Shown: positions 41,247-50,876 of the stretch, piece by piece
Position numbering within the stretch: the first letter of the stretch is position 1
Layout: each line of letters starts with the position of its first letter
Origin: Closterium sp. NIES-65
Lineage: Eukaryota; Streptophyta; Zygnematophyceae; Desmidiales; Closteriaceae
Assembly: GCA_948144175.1 (NCBI GenBank)
Contig: CANXME010000803.1
Location: forward strand, 434,001 to 498,000
Reading direction: 5' to 3'
Length of the DNA: 64,000 bases
The notes under the pieces: model-generated
The model's database searches: none
What the model saw: only the letters and a program-made list of their open reading frames with translations
Told to the model about the DNA's origin: nothing
Translations under genes and position numbers: made by a program

Positions 41247-44200
41247 CTAGAGCTCCAGCAAAGGCTCGACCACCGCAAAGCAGTCCCCAAGGTGCATCTC
41301 CTGCCCTATGCCTCCAACAGGTGGGTTCTCAGCTGCTGCAGCCTCCCCCAATTTGATCAAGAGTCCCACTGACTGAGCCCTCTGGAGGGCCACAGACCAC
41401 CTCTGTCTGAATTGATGCAGAAACTTGGCGGCATAGAAGGATTTTGAGTCGGCGTTGAAGTGGCGCCGAGCCGCTGTGTCTGCCAGGAGCTTGAGGAAGA
41501 CCGGGACCTCGGCACATGGGCAGCCGTAGGTGTCTACCGCCAGTGGGAAGAAGCCTATCGTCTCTGGGCGGTTGGCGTAATGTTTTATTTTCTTGTCCGC
41601 TTGCTCACGTGCCGCCCACCCCCTGCCCTTCTGTGCCTCTGGGTCCCTGGTGCTGATGGGGTCAGTGATGGTTACATCGCAGATGTAAACCGCCCCACTG
41701 CTTCTGTCGGTCATAGTGAAGTCGGCGGTTTGCTCCTCGATGGGGCAGTAGGCGGCCGACTCTCTGTGTACTATAAACCCTGCGTCTTGCGCCATGCTGA
41801 CGCAGGCATCCCTTAGCTCGTTGTGCGTGTTCGTGCGGTGCTTGCCTGTGCCGCAGCAGAGCAGGTGGTTCAGAAGGCGGGGGTCTGTGATAGCCGTGTG
41901 GTCAGTGCAGTCACAGTTTTTGGGGGTCGAAAACGGTAGGCCGAGTCGGAAACGGACCGCATTTGCGAAGTGTACCGGCCCTATCCGCCTAGCAGGGGCA
42001 ATGGGGATCGCGGTGAGCCAGTCGCCTGTGCCGTAGCCCGTCATTGAAAACATCCTCTGTGTGTGCCCCGCAAGCGGATTCGGCTTCATGCGCCTCGTCG
42101 CCTGCACCTGCTTTGCGTATCTGCTTCCGTGGACCTTGAGTCCAAGCACGTGTTGGAGCCGGATGTCGGAACGTTTGAGCCGCTCTGTCTCGAGTATCTC
42201 CCGTGCATCCTGCGGCAGTGCCTCCTCACACTCCTTCAGCCACTCGTGTAGCGGTGTGCTGTCAGCCCGTGGCAGTAGCATATGATTCCGTGCCAGGGTG
42301 AGGGCGGTATCTTCCTCCAGCGGTAAACACCCGAGGTACAATGCCGCCTGCGTAAAACTGGCTGCGAAACCATAGATCCCTTCGACTAGGGGGTCGGTGA
42401 TGCCCAGCCCTCCCAAGGATGGCGGCAGTGATGCTTGCTCCCAGACCCGTCACTGTTCGGTTCGACACGTGGGAACACGGATATCGCAAGCTGTGAGGAG
42501 CGTGGCGAGCAGATCCCTACCCCACTGGCTCCATGTGTCACGAGGGAGAAGGTGCAGTGGGGTCGTCCTGGTGAGATATGCAACTCGTCGCGATATGCAT
42601 CGCGTAAGTAGCAGCGCTGCGACCTGGGGGTCCGTTCGCTCGAGCAGGGGTAAGGGTTTCGCCATCTCGGCGAGCTGACCCGCCAGGAACCGAGCTGCGC
42701 CGCTGTCTGGCCCCACGAAGCTACCCAGTAGTTTCATGCCACCTTTAGAGAACGGCACTCCTGGCGGAAGGCAGGATGTGTCAATTGCGCAGGAGCTCCA
42801 GGCACTACACTTCTGTGGGTTGTGTTCGAGGCCCAGGCGCGCCAATTTTGTCGTGAAGCATGTGAATGCAGCTACAGTGCGGTCTGTGCCACCCAGGAAG
42901 GTGACATCGTCAGCATATGCCAGGCACAGCACGTCCGGGTGTGCTTCGGCAGTTTCTCGGAGTGTAGCGTGTATCCCTGCTGCAAATAGAAGTGGCCCAA
43001 GTGGGTCTCTCTGGCGTACGCCGCGTTCGCTTGTCAGTGGTGCGCTGTTGAAATTGGAGTCCAGTAGTAGCTGCGACGGGTTACCGTATGTCAGTTGCAC
43101 GAGCGGCAGCAGTGGCGAGAGGGTGGGCTCTTGTAACGCGTCGGCGATGGCGGAACGCGAAATGCTGTTGAACGCGTTTGTAATGTCGGCTTGTAGTACC
43201 AGGCTGTCCGGGCGGGCATCCGAAAAAGCCCTGGCTGCGTGGATTACTGCCTCTGCCCCACCTGGAACTGCTACCCCGTACTGTAGGGGTAAGAAAAATT
43301 CGCGGACCGGGTCTCCCATGATTAACAGGGCAGCCTTGGCTGCCAGCCTGGTTAGGCATTCGCCGATGGCGATAGGCCTAGCCCCTCCCCCTGGCTTGGC
43401 GAGGGCGATGAGTCGTGATGCCGTCAGCAGGTTCGCTACCGGGCCTGGCAATTTGCCTCCCAACACAGTGTTGACCAAGGCGTGGAGATGGGTGCTGACC
43501 ATTCCGTTCGTGATCGCCGCATCGCGTAGGTGCTCGAACGTCATCCCTGAAGGTCCGGCACCAACCCCATTTTCGCACCTCGCCAACATTTTAGCGAAGT
43601 CAGCGTGGGGGATTGACAATTTTGACCCCTGTGTTTCGGGCCACGTCACTGCCTCGTCTTCAGCACGTGGGTGCTTCTGTCCCAGCTCCTCCAATATTTC
43701 CGGACTGGGCGTGCAGACGGGCGTTGACTCGAGGGCCAACACGGCTCGGCGCAGACTCCCACGTTTTGCTAGGCTCTCTGCGCGGCTGATGACACCAGTC
43801 GCATCTGGCTGATGTCTTGGCGGGGGCGGTGTGTTGACTGCGGTCAACGCGTCTTGGTACAGCTGATCCCATTCGCCACGCTGGAAGGCTCAGAGCCGTC
43901 TCTTGACGCATGGCCAGTTCGGGCGTGCAGGCGAGGTTTGGCGAAGTGTTAGTCGCGGGAGAAACAACAGCAGTCGCCATCCCGTTTCCGAATCGGGGTT
44001 TCGTGATAGGTGGTGTAACGGTGTCAGTAGCGCTAGCGAAAACAGCTGGCACAGATTTGGCGGTAAACGCCGCGAAAGTGGGGGCTGACGACTATCGCAT
44101 AGTCCTGCCAAGTCCCAGTTCGCGATGGCCGCGAACAGGTCTGTCCGCTTCGCTAGCTCATCGGGTGAAAAGTAGCGGGGAATTGACGCCTGTAGGTGCA

Positions 44201-44747
44201 GTGCCGGACTGGCATTGGCGGCTCGATTTCTCCCATCGCGGCTCGCTCTCATTGGTGGGTTTGAGGTTGGATTCACACCCGTCCGATCGGCATCGGATGG
44301 CGGCAAACCCATCTGTGGCACTTGCACCACTGGCTGCTGCACTACCTCTTCCCTTCTCCTTGGTCCTTCTCTCGCCATGCCTTCCCCCTCCGTCTCCTCC
44401 TCCTCGCTCTCGGGGAGTGCTTCTTCCATATAAGTGGGGTCGTCCCGCTCGTCTTCTTCATTATTTTTCTCCGCGTTACTTAAAGCCCTTCGTGCCGCCG
44501 CCTGATACCCGTTCTCCGGCCCTCCGCCTGTTCCGCTTACGGTTTGTCTTCTCGCCCCGCGGTTTTCCTGCTCCAGGGATGGTGATTGCCGGTGCGCCTG
44601 AGCCGTCGCCAGAGCTCGTTGCCGCCTGGTCGGCTGTGGCCGCGACGCCTCCGGCGGAGGCCGGAAGGGCGACCACGGCGATGAAGCCCCCTCTACCGCC
44701 GGCTCCGACCCTCGTGACAGCAGCCGCTGAAAAGCTTCCTCCCCACG
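41247..44747 (-). pseudogene. LINE B RT-endonuclease ORF with two nonsense codons
   Basis: The frame is intact except for TGA near 43890 (RRL-stop-AFQRGEW) and TGA near 42450 (CRTEQ-stop-RVWEQA). Both stand where other copies have an Arg codon (CGA). RT motifs: QADITNAFNSISR, GVRQRDPLGPLLFAAG (one Gly to Arg change in motif B), CLAYADDVTFLG. CCHC and endonuclease motifs are as in copy A. The C-terminus ends normally in EPLLEL. The conserved N-terminus begins at GTG-CGT (RGEEAFQ, 44747); the frame remains open upstream to 45971, but that stretch lies antisense to the opposite-strand ORF and is poorly conserved. Confidence 0.9.
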
Positions 44748-45940
44748 CACCCGCGGATCCCGTTGCCCAGTCTGCAGCACATGACCCCCTGGTTCCCCTT
44801 GTCGCGCCGTCGACGTCTTCCCCTGTTGGGGTTGTTGCTGACCCCCCTGCGCCTGTCCCTGGCGCCCCTGTTGCGCTGAGCGCCTCTGTCCCTTGCTCGC
44901 CTGCGCATGCTTCTGCTTCGTCACCGAAGGCGGTGTCCGCCACCACTGGCGAGCCGGCTCCGTTGGTTGCGCCCACGGCGTCGGGACCGCCCGCCCCTGC
45001 TGCGACGGCGGTAGTTCCTGCTGGCCAGCCGTCACGTCCTCCGTCGCCTGACCGTCGTTCGTCACGCCCGCATTCCCCTGCTCCCCATCAGGACCGCCGG
45101 TCCTCTCGTCGCCGCCGTGAGTCTCCGCGGCGGTTCCAGCGACACCCCCGCTGGCCTGCTCACCCCGGGGGTCAGGGGGAATGGGGAGGTCCCCGCGCCT
45201 ATGGGGGGTTGCGCCCGCCTGTGACGATGGCGGATCTTCAGCGTGAAGTGTCGAGGGCGGTTCGGGAGGAGAGGGCGGCGCAGAGTCAGAGCAGTTCGCT
45301 GCGCGCCGCGCCCGTCCACGAGGCTCCCCGTCCGGCTGCGCTCCCCCCTGTTGCTGCGCCTCCCCCTCCGATTCAGTCGCCGCCTGCGCTTGCTCCCGCC
45401 GCGTCGGCGCCCGTTCCTGGTTCTCGTCTGCAACTGCCGCCGCTTCCACCCGTTGCTGGCGTGGAGTTTGTGGCCGCGGGCGGAGGCTCGCTATCGGCTC
45501 CGTTTGCTCTCCTCGCCGGCGCTGATGAGCCGCTTCAGTTCCTGGCGGAGGCACTGCAGCCTCCGCAGACCCGTGTTCCCGAGGCGACTCTTGGACAGCT
45601 GCACCGCCTCGCTGACAGCCTCCATGCTCTGCTGCTGATTCAGGTGCTGGCTCATTCGTCGCTTCCGGTGATTCCTCCTGAGACCTTCCATTCTCGCCAG
45701 CGTGACCCTTGCTTGGACGCGGCAGACCAGCTCGCAGTGCTGCTGGCGCCCGTGCTGGCTGCGCCCGCGGAGGGAGGCGCTGCTGCTGCGGGACAGCTCG
45801 ACGAAGCTGTCCGGGGCCTGAGGCGGCACTTGCGCGCTGGATCTGGAGCCGCGGCGATCGGCGCAAGCACGCTTGTGGTCCGGGAGCTGTGGCGCTCCCT
45901 GACGGGCGTTCTTCACGCCCTTGGAGCTCACCGCATGTAG
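44579..45940 (+). CDS. LINE B opposite-strand ORF
   Basis: 453 residues from ATG (MVIAGAPEPSPE). It has the same domain order as in copy A: SSRRRRESPRRFQ, RPPVTMADLQREVSRAVREE, GVEFVAAGGG, LGQLHRLADSLHALLLIQV, CLDAADQLAVLLAPVL, ending LGAHRM-TAG. In a 74-codon hand alignment with copy A (39510-39731 against 45551-45772), 33 codons differ and 25 of the changes are synonymous in this frame. Differences at codon positions 1/2/3 number 7/6/28. Confidence 0.65.
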   Translation: MVIAGAPEPSPELVAAWSAVAATPPAEAGRATTAMKPPLPPAPTLVTAAAEKLPPHAPADPVAQSAAHDPLVPLVAPSTSSPVGVVADPPAPVPGAPVALSASVPCSPAHASASSPKAVSATTGEPAPLVAPTASGPPAPAATAVVPAGQPSRPPSPDRRSSRPHSPAPHQDRRSSRRRRESPRRFQRHPRWPAHPGGQGEWGGPRAYGGLRPPVTMADLQREVSRAVREERAAQSQSSSLRAAPVHEAPRPAALPPVAAPPPPIQSPPALAPAASAPVPGSRLQLPPLPPVAGVEFVAAGGGSLSAPFALLAGADEPLQFLAEALQPPQTRVPEATLGQLHRLADSLHALLLIQVLAHSSLPVIPPETFHSRQRDPCLDAADQLAVLLAPVLAAPAEGGAAAAGQLDEAVRGLRRHLRAGSGAAAIGASTLVVRELWRSLTGVLHALGAHRM

Positions 45941-46059
45941 ATGCGGGCTCCGCTTCTACTTGTGTCGCCATTGCTGCTTAGGATGTTCTTGATGCCGCCA
46001 TTGTTTGTATGCCGTTTGCTTAACCTCGGTTGTGTTCGTGTTCCTTGCCGTCCCCTCAC

Positions 46060-46530
<471 letters not shown>

Positions 46531-46620
46531 ATGGTCCTTGTATTGATATAGACGGCAAGTACAAGCATGCAAGTCATAGAGGCATAGGTTACACGCATGC
46601 AAAGCACAAGCACCGCAGAT

Positions 46621-49600
46621 CTACAACTCCACCAGAGGCTCAATGACCGCAAAGCAGTCCCCAAGGTGCAACTCGTCCCCAATTCCCCCTACAGGCCGGT
46701 TTTCTACTGCCGCAGCCTCTCCAAGCTTGAGCAGGAGACCCACAGATTGGGCCCTTTGCAAGGCCACCGACCAGCGTTGCCTGAACTGGTGCAGGAACTT
46801 TGCAGCATAGAACGATTTGGAGTCGGCGTTGAAGTGGCGCCGAGCTGCAGTGTCCGCCAAGAGCTTCAGGAAGGCTGGCACCTCTGCGCAGGGGCAGCCG
46901 TAGGTGTCTACCGCAAGTGGGAAGAACTTCACTGTCTCTGGCAGGGTGGCGTAGTGCTGGATCTTCTTGTCCGCTTGCTCCCTTGCCGCCCAGCCCCTGC
47001 CTTTCTGCGCCTCTGGATCCCTAGTGCTAATAGGGTCAGTAATGGTGACGTCGCATACGTAGACTGTCCCACTGCTTCTGTCCGTCATTGTAAAATCTGC
47101 CGTCTGTTCCTCAATGGGGCAGTGCGCCGATGACTCGCTGTGGACAATGAACCCCGCGTCTTGGGCCATGCTAATGCAGGCATCGCGCACGTCGTTATGG
47201 GTGTTGATGCGATGCTTGCCCGTGCCGCAGCGGAGTAGGTGGTTAGGGAGGCGGGGGTCTGTGATGGCGGTGTGATCAGCGCAGTCACACTTCTTTGGTG
47301 TGGAGAAGGGGAGGGTCAGCTGGAAACGCACGGCATTAGAGAAGTGGGTGGGCCCTATCCTCCTGTTGGCCGCAATGGGGATAGCGTTCAGCCAATCCCC
47401 GGTCCCGTAGCCAGTGAGTGAGTACATCCGCTGCGTGTGTCCGCACAGAGGGTTCAGCGCCATCCGTCGAGTCTCCATGACCTGTACCGCATATCTGCTT
47501 CCATGTACCCTTAGTGCTAATGCGTGCTGGAGCCTAATGTCTGATCGCTCCAGCCGCTCCTTCTCCAGGATCTCCCGTGCATCCTCTGGTAAAGCCGCTT
47601 CGCACTCCGATAGCCATGCGTGGAGAGGCGTGGCGACGTCTGCAGGCAGCAGCATGTGATCCCGAGCCTGCGTCAAGGCGCCATCAGGGGCGCCGTCTAG
47701 TGATGCCAGGAAAAGCGCGGCTTGTGTGAAGCTCGCTGCGTACCCGTATACTCCCTTGATTAGGGGTTCGGTAATGCCTATCCCTCCCAAGGACGGCGGT
47801 AGTGAGGCCTGCGCCCAGACACGTGCTTGTTCAATGCGGCAGGTGGGGACGCGGATGCCGCATGCTGTGAGTAGCGCTGCAAGCAGATCAGTGCCCCACC
47901 GACTCCAGGTGTCGTGAGGCAGGAGGTGGAGCGGTGTCGTTCTGGTGAGGTATGCCACCCGCCTCGAGATACAGCGGGTGAGCAATAGCGATGCTACCTG
48001 GGGGTCGGCTTTCTCGAGGAGTGGCAAAGGATTTGCCATTTCGTGTAACTGACCCGACAAGAACTGTGATGCCCCGCTGTCAGGGCCCACAAAGCTTCCC
48101 AGCAAGCGCACGCCGTCTTGGGAAAATGGAACTCCTTGCGGCAGCTGATCCTTCACTGCTGCTTCCCTGCTCCAGGCTGCGCATTTCTGCGCGTTGTGTC
48201 TTAGCCCCAGGTGCGCCAACCTCTCGGTGAAGTGATTAAATGCGGCTACAGTGTCCGCCGCCTCCCCAAGGAATGTGACATCGTCTGCGTAAGCCAGACA
48301 AAGCACCTGTGGATATGCCTCAGCAATGTCGCGAAGTGCTGGGTGTATTCCTGCCGCGAATAGTAACGGACCGAGTGGGTCCCCTTGACGCACGCCCCGT
48401 TCGCTGATCAGTGGGTCACATTTGAAATTTGCGTCGAGGTGCAACTTGGACGGGTTACCATAGGTCAGTTTCACCAGCGGCACTAGTGGCGATAGCCCGG
48501 GTTCTTGTAACGCCGTCGCGATAGCTTGTCGGGATATGCTGTTGAATGCATTCGAGATGTCGGTCTGCAGCACCAGGCTGTTGGGTAGCTTGTCCAGATA
48601 CGCCCGCGCCACGTGGATAACTGCCTCGGCCCCACCTGGCACAACCAAACCATACTGTTGAGGCAGGAAATAGTCACGTGCAGCATCGCCCGTGGCTGCG
48701 AGGGCTGCCTTGGCTGTCAGCCGAGTGATGCACTCGCCAATCGCGATTGGTCGAGCCCCCCCACCAGGTTTGGCCAGGGCTATGAGTCGCGAGGCTGTCA
48801 GTAGGTCCGCCACCGGTGCTGGTAGGTTGCCCCCCAAAATGGTGTTTATCAATGCGTGCAGATGGGTGCTGACTCGCCCATTCGTGATTGCCGCGTCGCG
48901 CATGTGCTCGAAAGTTGTTCCCGAAGGGCCGGCACCGACCCCATTCTCACACCTCCCCAGTAGTTTGGCGAAGTCAGCGTGGGAGATGGATAATTTTGAC
49001 TCGGACGTGGGTGGCCACGTCGTTTGTCCTGATTCGGCTAGCGGATGTTTCCGTCGGAGCTCCTCCAGAATTTCTGGGGTTGGTTTGCAGACTGGCGTTG
49101 ACTCTAATGCCAACACTGCTCGGCGCAGGCTACCCCGTTTCGCCAGCCCCTCGGCTCTGCTGATGACCCCGGTAGCGTCGGGCTGATGACTTGGTGGCGC
49201 GGGTGAGTTGACTGCTTCAATCGCGTCCTTGTACAGTTGGTCCCACTCGCCACGCTGGAAGGCTCGGAGCCGGGCCTTGATCTGGGGCCAGTTCGGTTTC
49301 CGTGGCGAGTTTTGGCGAAGCGTCAGGCGTGGCAGAAAGAGGAGGAGGCGCCAACCTGCCTCTGATTCCGGGTTTCGTGACAGGTGGAGTAACGGGGTCA
49401 GTAGCGTCAGCGAAAACAACTGGCACAGGTTTGGCGGTAACCGCCGTGCCAGAGATGGTTGCCGTCTGTCGCAGAGAGCAGGGATATCCCAGTTCGCGAT
49501 GTCCGCGAACCAGTCTGCCCGCACCGCCAGCTCCTCTGGCGTGAAATAGCGAGGGAGATTTGGATTTTCCCGCACCGCCGTCGTGTCTGCGGCGGCCCAA

Positions 49601-50112
49601 TGTCGCCTGGTGCGGCCCGTCCTTGCTCGTGATGGTGTGGGTGGAATGTCGCCCGTACGATCGGCATCGGACGGTCCACCAGCGGTGTCCATTTGCTCGC
49701 CAAGGGACTGTCTTGGTCTTGCTCCCGTCCTCCTCCCATTCTCCCTTACTCCTTCCTCTCCTTCTGTCCCTTCATCTTCGCTCGAGGGCATGGGCTCCTC
49801 CCTATAAGAGGGGTCCGTTCCCTCTTCGTCATTATCTAACCTGTTTAAAGCCCTTCGTGCCTCTGACTGATAGCCGTTCTCCGGCCCTCCTCCCTGTCTG
49901 CTAGCAGCTTCGCGCCTTCCGCCTCGCGCTCCTTGTTCTCGCGATGGTGATTGCTGGTGTGACCGATTACTCGCCAATGCACGCTGGCGCTGCGTCGGTT
50001 GTGTTTGAAAAGCCGTCGGCTGCCTCCGGAGCGGGGACCATGGCGACGGGTTCCCCGCCGCCGTCTGCTCCGAAGCACGCGACAGTAGACGCTGAAAAGA
50101 CTCCTCCCCTCG
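46621..50112 (-). CDS. LINE C RT-endonuclease ORF, uninterrupted
   Basis: From the conserved RGEESFQRLLSR (50112) to the stop at 46621 there are about 1163 codons without a break; the frame stays open up to 50310. RT: motif A QTDISNAFNSISR (about 48.55 kb), motif B GVRQGDPLGPLLFAAG, motif C CLAYADDVTFLG (about 48.28 kb). CCHC cluster: CDCADHTAI...NHLLRCGTGKH (about 47.25 kb). Endonuclease: HSESSAHCPIEEQTADFTM, VYVCDVTITDP, EQADKKIQHY, then FFPLAVDTYGCP. The R2-type layout (RT, CCHC, restriction-like endonuclease; no apurinic-type endonuclease seen) suggests an early-branching non-LTR clade; the clade is inferred. No AUG stands at the conserved N-terminus (ATA before RGEE). Confidence 0.9.
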   Translation of the reverse strand, partial: RGEESFQRLLSRASEQTAAGNPSPWSPLRRQPTAFQTQPTQRQRALASNRSHQQSPSREQGARGGRREAASRQGGGPENGYQSEARRALNRLDNDEEGTDPSYREEPMPSSEDEGTEGEEGVRENGRRTGARPRQSLGEQMDTAGGPSDADRTGDIPPTPSRARTGRTRRHWAAADTTAVRENPNLPRYFTPEELAVRADWFADIANWDIPALCDRRQPSLARRLPPNLCQLFSLTLLTPLLHLSRNPESEAGWRLLLFLPRLTLRQNSPRKPNWPQIKARLRAFQRGEWDQLYKDAIEAVNSPAPPSHQPDATGVISRAEGLAKRGSLRRAVLALESTPVCKPTPEILEELRRKHPLAESGQTTWPPTSESKLSISHADFAKLLGRCENGVGAGPSGTTFEHMRDAAITNGRVSTHLHALINTILGGNLPAPVADLLTASRLIALAKPGGGARPIAIGECITRLTAKAALAATGDAARDYFLPQQYGLVVPGGAEAVIHVARAYLDKLPNSLVLQTDISNAFNSISRQAIATALQEPGLSPLVPLVKLTYGNPSKLHLDANFKCDPLISERGVRQGDPLGPLLFAAGIHPALRDIAEAYPQVLCLAYADDVTFLGEAADTVAAFNHFTERLAHLGLRHNAQKCAAWSREAAVKDQLPQGVPFSQDGVRLLGSFVGPDSGASQFLSGQLHEMANPLPLLEKADPQVASLLLTRCISRRVAYLTRTTPLHLLPHDTWSRWGTDLLAALLTACGIRVPTCRIEQARVWAQASLPPSLGGIGITEPLIKGVYGYAASFTQAALFLASLDGAPDGALTQARDHMLLPADVATPLHAWLSECEAALPEDAREILEKERLERSDIRLQHALALRVHGSRYAVQVMETRRMALNPLCGHTQRMYSLTGYGTGDWLNAIPIAANRRIGPTHFSNAVRFQLTLPFSTPKKCDCADHTAITDPRLPNHLLRCGTGKHRINTHNDVRDACISMAQDAGFIVHSESSAHCPIEEQTADFTMTDRSSGTVYVCDVTITDPISTRDPEAQKGRGWAAREQADKKIQHYATLPETVKFFPLAVDTYGCPCAEVPAFLKLLADTAARRHFNADSKSFYAAKFLHQFRQRWSVALQRAQSVGLLLKLGEAAAVENRPVGGIGDELHLGDCFAVIEPLVEL

Positions 50113-50421
50113 TATCCGCGGATTCTCACATCGTAAACGAGGCTGCGCCGTCTGCGCCGGCTGTTGCTCCTCCCGCTCCGACTGTCGCTCCTGTTCCTCC
50201 TGCTCCCGTTGTGGCGCCGACGACGGCTGCTCCTGCAGGGGAAGTTGTTGTTCCCCCTGTCCCAGTCCCTGGCGCTCTTGGCGCTCTGGAGCCGCTCCAG
50301 TTCCTGGCATTTGCGCGCTGGATCTGGAGCCGCGGCAATCGGCGCAAGTACGCTGGTGGTCCGGGAGCTTTGGCGGACATTAACTGGCATTCTCCATGCC
50401 CTTGGAGCTCACCGGATGTAG
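49944..50421 (+). pseudogene. LINE C opposite-strand ORF, deleted and frame-shifted
   Basis: It starts MVIAGVTDYSP like the others but lacks the Arg/Ser, MADLQREV and helical segments. The end (HLRAGSGAAAIGASTLVV...LGAHRM) is in another frame. Confidence 0.75.
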
Positions 50422-50539
50422 ATCCGGCCTCCGCTTGCCCCTGTGTTGACATTGGTGCTTAGGATTGTGTTGATGCCGCCATAGTTTGTATGCCGTTGCT
50501 TGCAGTCAATCGTGTGCGTGTTTCCTTGCCACCCCTCAC

Positions 50540-50717
50540 GCGTGGCCGAAGGCCGCGCTGTCGAGCGTCGGCCGCCGAAGGCGGCCGGCGCGAGCCGTTG
50601 GGTTAGAAGAAATGAACCCTCAGCTGAATAATGACCCACCAGACCAAGCCCAGGGCCTTATATACTAGGGGTAGGGTTGGCTGAGAGGCTGAGAGGATAA
50701 GGGACTAAGGGACTATG

Positions 50718-50780
<63 letters not shown>
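50540..50780 (-). promoter_or_regulatory. LINE C 5' region: twin hairpins, one monomer, (CT)n
   Basis: Hairpins at 50540-50558 and 50565-50591. One monomer has a - strand AGTATATAAGG box, followed by about 60 bp of (CT)n. Confidence 0.85.
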
Positions 50781-50781
<1 letters not shown>

Positions 50782-50876
50782 ATGGTCCTTGTATTGATAT
50801 AGCAGCAAGGTACAAGCATGCAGTGTAAGGATGTAACAAACAAACAAACAAAGCACCAATCCTACCCACTATTCCC

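Larger units (their letters stand above)
46530..50780 (-). mobile_element. Non-LTR element copy C
   Basis: A 4.25-kb copy between (CT)n tracts. The RT frame is uninterrupted, but most of the opposite-strand ORF is deleted. Its right 410 bp are almost identical to those of copy D. Confidence 0.88.

Noticed and set aside
40044..41372. 442-codon + strand ORF with LSLSLS repeats
   Set aside because: It is the translation of the (CT)n-bearing promoter monomers; repeats keep the frame open without coding.
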